This document shows, in pieces, positions 34,016 through 46,769 of a stretch of DNA of 64,000 nt. The first letter of the stretch is position 1, and each line of letters opens with the position of its first letter. Both the position numbers and the translations under genes were made by a program. The DNA is from Pseudopithomyces maydicus (Eukaryota > Ascomycota > Dothideomycetes > Pleosporales > Didymosphaeriaceae), in assembly GCA_026873275.1 (NCBI GenBank), contig JANTUC010000004.1:2852001-2916000 (forward strand). Direction: 5' to 3'. The notes beneath the pieces are model-generated. The model did not search any database, had not been told where the DNA came from, and saw nothing but the letters and a program-made list of their open reading frames with translations.

Positions 34016-37000
34016 TCATACATCGTTTCCCGCGAGGTCCTTGTCTCCGGTTGCCTGTTTCAAAACCGTACACCAACTCCACTGATAGTCGTCATTAGTT
34101 TCGGTTTCATATCTTTCAATCATCCTTATCAACGAACGGGCTTTCGTCTGAGGACTCCTCCCAGCGATGGAGACCTGACTCTTTTTGTTCATTATCGGTA
34201 AGACTCTTGGCTGAGAGAGCCGCACCGACGCTTCCGCAGCTTTGTTGTCCTTCAGCAGCTGCATTGCACCACTGGATGATGTCTTTGCGCTCGCACGGGG
34301 TATAAGCGTGATACCGAGGACCTGCCGACTATCCCACATGGGCTGCTTCACAGATGTCGCCGTGCCGGAGTACAAAGTCGGCACAAAACGCTGATTGCTG
34401 CACATGGAGACGCCCACAGACGACCAGTCTTCCGAGTCCAATAATGGCTCTATGGCTTGTTTGTAGTCAGGTCCTGGCAGCTGACTCTTGTCAAGAGTAG
34501 GTATCTCGATCGTGATCGACTTCAACGTCTTTTTCGTGTCCATGATACCCCTTCGTCGCACAGCAAAAATGACATCGTACAAGGTGATCGTGTCAGTCGG
34601 AAGGTAGTCTAACGGCGAATATATCTCTGCTCCGTACTGGTCGTCTTTAAGACGAAGACGAATCGGCGGTGGGGGCTTGTACGCAGGGTGTACAACTAAT
34701 ATGAATTGTGGATCGGCTGAATCGGCAAAAGGAAAATTGACGTCATATGTCACGCTTAGTGGCTTTCTGTGTATTACACTTGTATTATTCGCAAACACCG
34801 TAGGTATGTCTCCGACTGTTAGCGATGGGTTTGGATCATTCACTTGGATGTCACCCGGTGGCTTAACGTTTGAGTTTGAATCGGGTTTCGGTGCTTTCGT
34901 GATATCATCTCCAGTGGGCTGTGATAGCCGTGGTTTCACGGGAGCTGGCACAAATTCCCCAAGCCAGAGCTTCCGGACCCAGCTATCAACAGGTGGTGTG
35001 GGAAGATTCTCTTCGGTAAAGGGTCCATCAAGCTTTAGTTCATCTGAGACAGAGATTAGCATCCGTTCACCTTATTGCTCGAGTAGCAGGCCTACAAGCA
35101 GAATCGTTCAGTTCTATTCCCAAAATACAGGAGCTGGGAACTGGATCGTCGTAGGGCCTAGTTTTGAAGGAAGAATCACCGGCCCACTTCTGCACTATCT
35201 TATTGACTTCTTCAGCAATCTTCGTTGGGTTGATGCAACGCGTTTCACTGTCATAGAACTCTTCTTGGACGAGCGGGCCCAGGCCATATTTGCGAAAATC
35301 AATGTCGCTGAAACGTTCCCATTCGAGCGATTTGCTTATAGGGTCGGTGGGTAGTCGAGAAGGCGCCTGGGTAGGATCGGTAAAACTGACAGAACATTAG
35401 CGAGTCGCCGAGTGAGCGATCCAAAGCACTCACAGTCGTTTTATGGATATGTCTGGAATGACCTTTTTGATGCGAGGATCTTTCGGATCCTCTTTAAAAT
35501 TACACTCAATTTGAAACCGTTGCTGATGAGCGGGTTGTGCGAACCGGATTTCCTTGATCTCCTCAGGTAAACAGTCGATAAGACTGAGAATGGTGTTTTC
35601 ATCCATGCGTGTGTGCCTAAGAAGACAATCCCGCTCGCCAGTAATTCTTCGTCCATCTGCTCCAGTCTTCACCGTCCAGGCAGTAACTGTTAGCTTTAAA
35701 TCCGGGGTCGATTTCACTACAGCAGACCTGATGACGAAACCGTAACGAGGGACAGGAGGCCGTATGGAAGAATCTCCTATTGGCGTATCTAGAAAATTAT
35801 TGATGATGGTCTTGATACGTAGGCGAGTGTAGTCAAAGTCTGGTTCTAAATGATTCGCCACGCTGAGTGCGCCGTCCAGGAAACAGTCAATCCAAGCGTG
35901 ATCAATATGAAAGAATCTCAATGCTTCTGGATGGGTGATCTTTTGGTCGTTCGGCGTTTCAGGTAGACGAAGGCTCTGTAAATGAGAGGGTTCTGGGAAT
36001 ATCATATGAGCTGGTATGGTGGCCAGAAACCTCACTATTATCAGGACTATGTTCAACAGGAGACGGGGTCGGAACTCACATAACATCATGAACCCAGTTC
36101 AAGACCACTTCCCAATCGCTATTGTTGCTTGGTATCTTATCAAATCCATTGTACATCAAGGCCTTCCCAGAATCTTTTGAGGTAGAGCTTGCTATATTAT
36201 TTGTTGCGAGATCTACTGCTTGACGGAAGGCATCTACTACAGAACTATCAGTGACTGCAGGTGGAACTGCCATAGCGGCTGGTTTATTGAGGCGGGTGAC
36301 ATTTCCCAAGAAATTCCTGCCATCTGTAAGCTTGGCTACACCTTTGACTGCAACAGCAGCATTGGCTAACTGCGTCGCTGTGGTGGGCGTTCCGGCGGTC
36401 GCCATCCGCACGGCAGACGATGCTTGCTTCCAGATGTTGCTGCGAAGTCGCATGAGCGCCGCATTGAAGATCGAGTCAGATATAGCCATCAGCCTTCCAC
36501 AAGACCATGCCCCAGAATATGTTGTATCCATGATCCCCGTTCCCTGATCATACACCTGATAGTCCTTGCCTGTCATCGACAGAGCCGGCCAGAGCTTAGC
36601 TTTATTTGTTGGTGGGCTTGCAGACGTGGGGACATCCTGAGCCGGAAGCGGCACAAGAGGACCACGGTTGTAAGCGACAGTTTCTTCCCCGGTTGCTGTA
36701 CGCCACCGACAAATTGTGTACCCTGCATTGAGACGGGAGAATAAAGCTTGCTTCATTTTGTCTGTAGTCGCATCCTGCAGTCCTTTCAAGATCCCATTAG
36801 GTGGTCGTAACGGTTGTGCACTATTGGCGAGCTCGATCATGGTTTCCTTGAAGCTGACTGAATTTGGGATGCAAGTATATGTCCATGAATATAGGGAAAC
36901 GAGCCCGATACGGTCTGATGTAGAAGTCTTGAATAACGATTTGGGGTTTTGCAATGTTGCGTCGATATGTTCCAGACTGACCAGATGGACTATGTGAGTC

Positions 37001-38140
37001 TGCGGTGTGGCGATGTTCTGATCTCCTGACATGAGGGAAACCACAACTGAAAATAAACCTAGGTTGTGTTAATGAAGTCTGACTATTGAAAAGCTACGAA
37101 TCAATCCTACTCACCTTCATCTTCAACACCAGCGTCCGGAAACCCAATGGTATTGAGATGTCTGACATGGGAAAGAAACCGTTGAGCCTTGAGTGGTGCA
37201 AGGTTAACATTATCACTTCCTCCAAAGACAACTTCGACCTGATCTTTAGTAGGAAAGATGATCTGGGTAACTTCAGAAGAGTTCTTCAAGTCTTTGAAAT
37301 CACTATCGGAAGTCTCTTCGAGAGACTTTGTTGGATCGTTACTACGATTGGAGATCTGGTATCCTGCTTCGTAGCAAACACGTGACTTAATGTTTGTGAG
37401 ATACTGACCTACGGTCATTTGGTATGCGCCATTTGCGGGTAATTTCGTAGGATCGTATGCTTGTGGCCCGTTTGCGGTGATTCCAAGAGTATTGGCCGCT
37501 GTCCTGTCTACGATGAGATCTGCAGGCTTGAAGACAAGAAGTCCCATCCATGGCATTAAGTTGTGACCATCAGCATTGGGTTTTGGATCAGGATCCAAGG
37601 GTGAGCTGGTGTCGACAGCGTCTGTCATCCACGGAGAGAGTCCAGCTGGTCGGTACCAAGGAACATGAGGGTCCTGAAAAACAATATGGGGCAGTATTTT
37701 CCCCTCGTCCGAATGACCACTCGGTGGGTAATAGCTATTTATGAGCTTCGGGTCAAGGCTGAATTGTGGTGCAATTACTTCGAACTCTTGCATAAGTGGT
37801 TCATCGTTACCTTTCGTATTGAACTTGACCGAGGAGGTTTGAGTCTTATCGTCACCCTTTGTGGCTATTATCCTGCAGAATGTGAGCAAGACATGAATAA
37901 CCAAAAGATGTAATGGTGTACATGCGTTTGCTTCGCTTGTATTCCATAAGTGGCAGCCTCTGTATTGTGTTAGAGTCAAACTGTTGTATTGAAGTCGCTA
38001 GACCCACGCAAAGATGGTTTGTAATAAGAGTACAGTCGCATCATCCCAGGAGGCAGACGTGCTGGCCGCGGGTTGTTCGGGTCAACATCATCCTTTCGGA
38101 GTTCGACATCAATTTTGCTCCTAACTAGATATCGTGCCAT
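34016..38140 (-). CDS. Giant uncharacterised protein B of the DUF6603-neighbour locus
   Basis: Six exons: 38140-38008, 37959-37926, 37872-37115, 37046-36080, 36030-35434 and 35385-34016, about 1285 residues. Intron 2 (37873-37925) has a GC donor (GCATGT); only this joins QAKQT to IIATKGDDKTQ. The others are GT-AG with phase agreement. One frame change remains near 35071-35076 (RPATRAI to GERMLISVSDEL), consistent with one surplus A. Blocks include PWYRPAGLSPW and GLLVFKPADL (exon 3), HIVHLVSLEHID (exon 4), IPAHMIFPEPSH and FFHIDHAWIDCFLDGALSVA (exon 5), PRYGFVIRSAVV and, late, DVIFAVRRRGIMD. It starts 101 bp from a GTCACGTGAC palindrome and is divergent from gene C. Cytosolic or unknown location; function unknown. 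Confidence 0.8.
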
Positions 38141-38240
38141 GGCGAGTATGCAGTTTTGTTGATAATGGCTCAAAGGGTGATCGGATACAGCGATGTTGAC
38201 AGGGCATTCAGAGATAGGTGTCCAGGTGCCTGCGACGAGG

Positions 38241-38250
38241 GTCACGTGAC
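38241..38250. promoter_or_regulatory. GTCACGTGAC palindrome in the B/C divergent promoter
   Basis: A perfect 10-bp palindrome containing CACGTG, 101 bp upstream of the gene B ATG and 420 bp upstream of gene C, inside a 529-bp divergent intergenic region (38141-38669). Confidence 0.45.
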
Positions 38251-38669
38251 GGGTAACCGGCCTGGGGCACTTAACAAGATCGTTTCACAGAGCGCTGGCA
38301 GCCGTGAAAAGTGCACGTCGCCCGTTTGGGAATGGGAAGAGAACCACAATAGAGCTGCGAGGCATGTCTAGATTGTCTCGTATTCGTGTTCAAATCTCAG
38401 CCAGCCGCTACTACGGCGCGGGGTAGATAAGGACAACAGCCGCACAACGCGATTTGCCGTTGTTTATTCAGCTCCATGTGGCTGGCTGAAACATCAAGTT
38501 TAGAGAGTTTTAGCTGCGCAACGTTTACATTTCACATGGTCCTATTTCCCTTGCATACTAGCTCTACTACAGACTAGTGTGTCGAGCCCTGCCTAACAGC
38601 TAGGTAATCGCACCCAATGCCTCTCTGGAGTGATTCACTCTAAGGGGATGCCTCAGAACGACGACAGTC

Positions 38670-41600
38670 ATGGCTACGGGTGAAGCGCAACCTTTCTTGA
38701 AAGGCACTGATGTTGTCTCTGTCAATAATAGCGGCGCCTGGGGGGAAATAATTAAGAAAGAGAAGTTGTCCGTCCCTGCAAATTCAGATAAAACTATCGA
38801 AATAAATCCCATCAACGATATTGGTGTCTCACAATTCACATCAGATCGGAATACCCTCTATTTTGGGCCTTTGGACAACGCCAGTACCAGCAACGCAGCA
38901 GTAGGGGACTCGTTTGGCTGTACGTACCTTTCCTAATTATCCGATAGCTTTGAAATTCCCTGGCCATCATCAGATTTGAACTCAGGACTAATGTCAGAAC
39001 AGCCGCTGTGTTGCTGGCAGAACAGCCAAAGAACCTCGCATCGTTGCCGCTCATCGAAGGGATTGCAAATTCATTTGATCTTGAGGTAGGGGACAGCTCT
39101 AGCCAGCCCTTACCAAACTTCCTGGGGCAGCTGGATAAAGAAAAAAGACTGCGAGCCACGTTGGTCGAGCAACCCCAGTCGAGTGAAGAAAAATCACCAT
39201 TGATTGTGGATTCAGATACGCCAACAAACGCAGTATGGTTCATAGTGAAGCCAGGAACATATGAAGTGACCTATGTTCTTTCGTACCTCGTTACAGGAAC
39301 AGATGACTTTCTAGACAATGCCATCACGTGGATAAAAACCAATCTGGATGGTTTTGCCCCTGGAAAGGAACATGAAATATCCGCAACGGAAACATCCGAA
39401 AATGAATCACCCAAGAAAGAAAACCCCATACACTTGACGCTCAAGCGAACCAAGAGATACAGATTCGAGAACTCCAAATTGAAAGAGCCTGATGTGGTGA
39501 CAAGTATCTCCTTTGCATTTGATGTCGCGTCTTTCCGTCTCTATCTCGACCTTTCTACACGCGATAGAGAGATATTGTTAGTGCCACGAAAGACAAAACA
39601 GATTCTCGAGATGATCAAAGACATTTTCAGAGACAACCAAGATGTCGGCGAAAAAGACATTGACATGTCTATGCTACCAAATGGGGACAATAGTGATCCT
39701 TTCGCATCGATCTTTGATGACGTACATCTGTGGTATGTTCGACTTCGCTACGATGGCCTGCAGCCAAAAAAGCGCCGGCTTCAATGGGGTATTGGTATCT
39801 TTGCTTTCTGGAAGCCGAAAGAGAACCTCAACATCGCAACACTGATGACTTACGACTCAATGAGTAAGCTTTTCGTCGGGCGCTTGATGTTCGAGCAGGA
39901 TTTTCAGACAGCCATGGACGTTAGATTACCAACCTGGGATCCACGACTCTCCCCTAGCCGCATACTACACGCAAAGAATTTGAAGCCTGAGGATTTCAAC
40001 AGATCCCTAGATTTGTGGACGTTGGTCGGGCTGGATCCTGCTAGCCAGCCACCCATCCCGACAAAGCTTCGAAATGTGCAGGTTACGTTCCAAGGCTCTT
40101 CGGATGCAAATACTGGGTCTGTATTTTCATTCATGTCAGACCTGGTGAGGGACGATAAACCGCAACCTGAAAGGCCAGGAGGGGCCCCGAGTGGCTTTTC
40201 GTGGGATACTGCTAGTTTGGACCTTGTTATAGTATCTCCGAAGGTCAAAGGAAGCACGAGAACCTATAACATTGATGTGAGTAGCCTTGTAACCCTGGTG
40301 AAACAGACATTATCTCACGAAAGCCAATCCCTAATTCTCGACAATCCTCAATGTCACCAATCCGTAATCTGTAATACCCACCAAGAACCTTTGGGGTCAA
40401 GCGTTACGGAAGTTTTAGAAGCATTACTGATAACAATCACAGCTTTACACCACCTTCTCACTTAACCCTCCCAGTAATTCCAACGTTCTTCCCGCCACCT
40501 TTGCCGCAGGCCTCAGCTACAAAAGCAATAAACAAAATGGCTCCTCCTGGATTCTGCAAGCGTCTGCCCAAAATCTCAGCGTGGGTCTACTCCGCTCATT
40601 TTTCGAGATAGAAAACAGCCCTGGGGCTGCTGATGGAGCAATGGCCGTTCTAGACAAACTTACTCTAAGGAAATTGGATATTATGTACACGTACCAAGCC
40701 GGTACTGCTTCCTCGTTTCTTATGACGGGGGTTCTGGTTCTTGGTATGCTGGAGCTCGATATGAGTTTCCAGTACGTGAGTGCGAATATGAAGAGCGGCG
40801 ATGTAACGGCTGCGGGTGTGTATGCGAATGAGAATCCCGACGATGGAAAGTTGCCTGCGGACCCAAGTGCGAGACAGGTTACTGCAAAGGGCGGAAAAGA
40901 CACCTTCGTGAAATTTGTTGCGACACTCAGGCTTTCTAGTCCCGGTGCCACCATCGCGTCGGTTGCGGAGAGTATTGTTCCAGGCGCGGGTGATAGCTTA
41001 CCTGCGTGGATTGGAGATATCGTTGTGAACCCACAAAATGCTATAGGGGTGACATACCCTACTGCGGAGCTGGAGTGGAACATTGGAAATAATGGTGGAG
41101 TAGACACATCTATTCTTACCCTGTGGGTCAGTATTGCGGGATTCAATTTCACGTTTGTTCAGTACAAAGCAATAGCTCCTAAAGTTGGCGCTACTTCTAC
41201 AGTTCCGCTCACCAAAAGGATTCTTCGCATTGGCGTGGACCAGATACCATTGATGGAAGACATACCGCTAGTAGGACAACTGCCACAACCCTTCGACAGC
41301 CTGGAATATCTTTGGGTCGACGATGAGACATTGAAACCAGAGGGTATTACCCGTCAAGAACTAGATTTGATCAATTCGAAAATGCCGCAGGACATCCCGT
41401 CTTTCCAGACCAAAAAGGCTACAAAGGCAGAGAAGCCAGGCGACTTCGTTCTGCCCGCCGGCCACCATTTTGTTGTCATAGCAAAGCGGCAGGTGGTCCT
41501 TGACCATGTGTTCAATACTAGCAGAAAAGAGACAGAAGATCCAGAAAAGCCCGCCGCTCTAACCGGGGCAGATTTGGGGACGACACCTCCTTCTAATCAC

Positions 41601-44484
41601 ACCCCGGCCACCATAAAAGCGCCAGCAACCCCCAACCTTCAAAGGGTAATCTCGAAAGTAAAGCCGGTCCTCTATCCATCAGCGCCCTCACTCTCGAATA
41701 CAAGAGCAATGCACTCATCATCACCGTCGATGCAACATTGGCTCTTGGTCCCATCAGCTTCTCCGTCATAGGATTCGAGATTAAGGTGCAGCTGAGTAAA
41801 ATCAATCTAGACAATCTCGCGGCTATTATCACAGATCATCTTGTCTCAATCAGTTTGCATGGAATTGCAGTAGGTGTTGCAAAGGGCCCACTAACATTAA
41901 AGGGAGTATTCATGCACGATGAAGACCAAGTGATGGAGAAATATAGCGGCGGTATCGCCGTCGGCTTTAAGGTATGGCAAATTCTCGCCGTGGGCCAGTA
42001 CACTATCAGAAAGCCAACGGTCGGCAATAATGGGTTCCGTTCAGTCTTTGTGTAAGTAATACGGCCTCACTTGTATTCTAGCATCACATCAGTTTCGACT
42101 GACTTTCTTGCTCTAGTTACGGAAAGCTCGACGGTCCTCTTGTACAACTCGAATTTGCCACTATTTCTGGCGTGCGGTTGGGCTTTGGTTACAACTACTC
42201 CGTTCGCATGCCCTTGATAAGCGAATTGCACGATTTTCCTTTCATATCCGACGAGGCGACCGCAGAAGCCGGAAATGACCCCTACGAGGTGCTGAAAAAG
42301 ATGGTGGGGTCAAACAAGCCGTTTGTATTTCCAAAGGAAGGATCGTACTGGTTCTGCGCAGGGATGACGATCAGTGCTTTTGAGGTGAGGCTTCAAATTA
42401 TTTCAATGCCCTCTAATGAGACGGACGATTCTGACAGAAGTTCTCAAAGGTCCTTACTATCACGGCAGTGCTAATGATGGACATCGACACCGGGAAGTCC
42501 GACCCCAACGACGCAGGCATTACGATCGCATTGCTCGGCGATGGCATTTTCCAGATGCCCCCTGAAGCAAATCCCGAGTTAACACTCTTCTATGTTGAAC
42601 TCATCGTGAGTGTGGAGCTTAACTTCGTTTCTGGATACATCGCCGCGAACGCAGTACTGGCACCCGCTTCCCATGTCTACGTCCCGATGGCACATCTTGT
42701 CGGTGGCGCGTCGTTTTACTCATGGTTCGGCAATAATTCCCATGCGGGTGACTGGGTCATTTCGATAGGTGGGTTCCCTAGGGGATACGCAGTCCCTGCA
42801 CACTATCCAAATCCCGATCGTATCGGGCTCAATTTTACGCTGGGCGACTGCATACAGGTATTAGGAGAAGCCTATCTCGCTGTGACACCCAAGTGTGCCA
42901 TGGTAGGTGGAAGGCTGCACATGGCTCTTGATGTAGGTCCCGTGAGTGCGTACGTAGACGTAGTATTCGATGCATTTCTTAACTTCAAGCCGTTTTATTT
43001 CAAGGCGAGACTTGCGGTATCCGTTGGAGTTGAATGCAGCATTGGTATGTACAGTCAGTCTTACCCTACCACACTCTATGCTAATTGGTCTAGACATCCT
43101 TTTCATCCACATTCACATCTCCATTCACCTCGGTGCTGACCTTACTATCTGGGGCCCTGACGCTTTCGGGGGCTATGCCTGGGTTGACTTCTGGTTCTTC
43201 GGCTTCGGCATCGACTTTGGAGACAGGGAGAAGGATCTTTCGGCCGCGATGTCTCTCGACGAATTCTACAAGCAAGTCATCACAGCAGGGCCCCCTACTG
43301 CTCCGCCTACAAACGACAAAGCGGGTGCAAACGCTGCTTCTACGACCCAGCAACACAAATACAGCATAGAAGAGGGGCTCATACCTGCGAGAACCCCCGC
43401 CGCTGAGGACGACAAGAGCTTCCCATCGACAGGCGCAGCAAGCTCGTGGCAGGTGAAAGCCGGCACGCTGAAGTTCAGAATAGACACGCCCTTTCCACTG
43501 AGCGACGCCCACTTCCAGCCACTCCATCCAACCGATCCTATCACCGCGATCAAGATCCCGAGCGCCGACGCGAACAAGCCAGATCAAAACCCCGACGTCC
43601 CCAAAATCTTCTCTTGGCCCATGCACAGCAAGCCCAGCAATGCTATCACGTCATCGCTCGAGATTTCTGTCTTCCAAATCGATAACCCGGCCAATCTCAT
43701 TCTTCAGCACGGTTTCCGAGGGGAATTGGTCTTGAAATCCGCGCCCGTGTCTATGTGGTCGGAATACGACTGGCGCAAAGATCCCCTACTAGTGAATATG
43801 CCCGGACATTTGCGCAACGCAGAGAACAGCACTGTGGATCTTGTTCTAGGAGTACGAATCTTGCCGCCGCTTCCCCGCTTGTATCCTTCAAAAATCGTAG
43901 ACTTTGACGCCAGCGCCGCAATGCGGTCTACACTCAAACTGGACTTCACGCCTCTCAAAATAGAAAATGAACAGGGAAGTCTGTTTTCGGGAGAATATTA
44001 TAACCCTGATGTCGAGGACGAGGACGTAGACGCACAGAAGAAGCGGTGGGCAGCGTTTGGAGCAGCGTGGAGTCCGCCTGTGCCGGTAAAGCCTGCGCCA
44101 GCCCTTGATTTTACGACAATAGTTGATCCGCCCAAGAAGATGAATTTGTCGGATCTCAGGACTGCAATGGTGAGCCAGATCGCCTTCACGCTCGAATGGA
44201 ATATTCGGCCCTCGGATGAAATGGCGGGAAATGTTTCGATTCCCATGGATGCTAACGTTATGTCTCCCAATTTGACGAGCGGGGCTTCTGTAGAAGCCGC
44301 AAGTGAGGTTGTCGATATAGGAACTCAGCTACTTCGCATGGAGAAACTGCCGCAGTTAGGTGCGGACGATCGGTTTGAATGGGATCTTCAGGCAGATCCG
44401 CCCACTTCTCTGGCCTCAGAGATCGATGTTTACTATCCACAATTGCCCTTTGTATGTGGGACGCCATTCGTTGCTGCAAGCTAG
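38670..44484 (+). CDS. Giant DUF6603-domain protein C
   Basis: Six exons: 38670-38919, 39003-40276, 40443-42051, 42117-42384, 42438-43044 and 43094-44484. All introns are GT-AG and phase-consistent; the 166-nt intron 40277-40442 is long for this window. One frame change, at a five-C run (41629-41633), needs one extra base, giving 1799 residues. The region from about residue 1135 shows the DUF6603 pattern: FYVELIVSVELNF, a GDWVISIGGFPRGY block, AHYPNPDRIGLNF, GEAYLAVTPKCAMVGGRLH, FLNFKPFYFKARLAVSVGV, GADLTIWGP and FWFFGFGIDFG. These alternating polar/hydrophobic strands suggest a very large beta-rich structure. DUF6603 occurs in bacteria and fungi and has no established role that I know of. 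No signal peptide is seen. The family call for the C-terminal half is firm; the N-terminal ~1100 residues are unassigned. Confidence 0.85.
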
Positions 44485-45773
44485 CTTGTAATAACACACT
44501 CTTTGACATTTATGAATCTGAAATATCGAAATCTCTACTTTTTTCTATCGTCAATGAATTTACTAGGATAGCTATGTCTGGTTAATTCAAGTATTGTTCG
44601 AATAAAATCCACTCTCTTCGAGATCCGTGTATTGAGGAGAATAGATGACAGTATTGATGTTGGTAAATTGCTTGAATAATTGTGGTGAATTCTAATAATT
44701 ATTTGTTGCTCAAGAGACAGACACTTGGAATAGATTGATGCATGATGTGTATATCAAATTGGAATTTTTTCCTCTTTACGCCCTTGGCGAATAACAAGAA
44801 TTATAGGTGTAGTAGCTATAAAAGTAGAATCCGTATTTGAACGCTCTCCCTGTCGATATTTGCATTCTAGGGCCAAGGATTGAGCGCAGCCATTGTGCCT
44901 CTTTTCCCTTCCCGCCTTTTTCGTTAAATGGAGGGGGTTTAGGCCATAGAGTAGCCCAACCCACTGCCATCTACATCGAATCTCGAAGGTGTAACGCCAA
45001 AAATACATAACCACGTCTGGTAGGTAGTTCAGTGCCACAGATCTGCGGGTTGGCGATATAGGAATGATTTACACGATTTACAAGAATACGAGTATTATCG
45101 TAGAAGTAAGAAACCTCAAAGAACATCCGCCCCTCGATTGATGAAGCAATGCAGTGATCAAAACGAAGGTTATTCCGCAATTGTTAGTACCGCCAAGAAC
45201 AGGGAGGCATACAAACTTCAGCGTCTGGCCTAGTGTATATGCTAATAAGTCTTTTTTCTGTATGATCTGATGGCGTTAACCTTGCTAATCCAAACTCTGC
45301 GATTTGCACTTGTATGCTGACTTTAGGCTGATATGGTGTCAAGACGCGATAGCAGTATATGCAAGTGTGGCTGCAGGATTCCGTTCGCTACCACTATCGT
45401 CCGTTATCTTACAGGTGCCAAATTAACGACCCTTGTATATATGCTCATTTTGCGCATTCTTGCCTTCCTAATTTGATCTTGAAGGGAAATCAACGCAAGT
45501 CCGAGGATGTATAATGCAACATGGGTAGGGAAAGAATGATTGTTACCCTAGGTAAAATTCCACTCAAGCATGGATCGCATTTTTTTGAAAGCAAGCATGC
45601 GAGTGCGCTAGAATGCAGCGTCAGTCTTTCGATCATCGTCTCAAGGACCTCTACAGATCATGCCAACTCCAGCCAAAGGCAAACCAGACGCAACGGAACC
45701 GCAGCGTCATCCCGGCTGGTTGTAAATTATCGACCACGGCTGGTGCGACGACAGTCTCAGCACCCCCCAAGAT
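44485..45773. other. Intergenic region, nothing recognised
   Basis: About 1.3 kb, AT-rich. Short open frames on the minus strand (44754-45180) lack coding character. A tiny 5' leader frame could exist but is not supported. Confidence 0.5.
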
Positions 45774-46769
45774 ATGGCTACCGAGCAACTTCGGTATCAG
45801 CCTGTTGCCTCTGATGAGAAAGACGAGATCATCGTCGCGTCATGGGGTTCCAAACTGACCGAACGCCTTTTCTCCACGAGAAGTGCTTACCAGCAAAGAG
45901 ATGTTGACATAAGGAGTTGGAGGGCTTTCTTACCTTGGGTTCTGCATTTTATACTCTTCCTCGGATCTATATCTACGGGCCTGCTAGCTTCAAGATATGG
46001 TGCGCATGATTGCAATCCACCAGGTAGGCTTCCTCTACCCTGATGGTGATTGCAAGATGTTGATACTGTATAGATCGAGTGCTAGGATACAGACGTAAAG
46101 CAAGCACTAAAAGATTCAACGGAACCTTGGACCGCGGATCGCCATACAAAGGTCCCCCATCTCACGATGTCGACATGGCTTGGGACCGGATCTTACCATG
46201 TAAGCTGAGCGACATGGTTGTATTGAGACAATCGTTAAACATAGTGTTCAGTGCGGATCATGTCAGTCCCTGAATCTATCATTCAAACGTTGAACGTATC
46301 GAAGCATTCGGTCACTACGCCTTCTTACCTGAACCTCGCGCCAGGCCGTCTTGCGATCTTCGATACGGTGCATCACCTCCACTGCGTCCGAGCGCTATGG
46401 AAATCTGCATATCCGCATTACTACAATACATTGGAAAAGCTAAACCCCTCGCAAAAACAAGATTATATTGCGCATCTTGATCACTGCGCTGACATGCTCC
46501 GACAAAAGCTCATGTGCGATGCGAATAGCAATTTGATCACGTACAACTGGTTAGAAGGGCACAGTCATCCGCATCCAAACTTCCATGTGGAGAATGATTG
46601 CCGCAATTACGATGAGCTCGTGAACAAGGCAGAAGAATGGGGAATCCATGATGTACCAAAGAACGGTTTCTTCAGAAGTATGTGGGAGGAAGTTGTAGAA
46701 TTTGGGGGTGGCGATCCACCATTCGACCCATTGGATGAGGGAAAGATGGTGAAGTCGAGCAAAACTTGA
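45774..46769 (+). CDS. UstYa-family (DUF3328) membrane oxidase-like protein
   Basis: Exons 45774-46023, 46074-46199 and 46267-46769 (introns of 50 and 67 nt, donors GTAGGC and GTAAGC, acceptors TATAG and GTCAG) encode 292 residues. There is one membrane helix at about 52-74 (WVLHFILFLGSISTGLLAS), followed by a lumenal domain containing HHLHC and HLDHC, the two HxxHC metal motifs of the family. The insertion between helix and motifs (WDRILP, PESIIQTLNVSKHS) is the usual layout. Family members catalyse oxidative cyclisation or related steps in fungal RiPP and other pathways. Here it is 1 kb from a rhodopsin-like gene and 2.8 kb from a 63-residue secreted protein; no core synthase is visible, so the pathway is unknown. 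Confidence 0.87.

Noticed and set aside
34677..35354. 225-codon plus-strand frame inside gene B
   Set aside because: It is antisense to exon 6 of gene B, whose frame has conserved-looking blocks and phase-consistent splicing; the plus frame is Ser/Gly/Thr-rich noise.
36251..36547. Plus-strand open frame within gene B exon 4
   Set aside because: Shadow of the minus-strand coding sequence.
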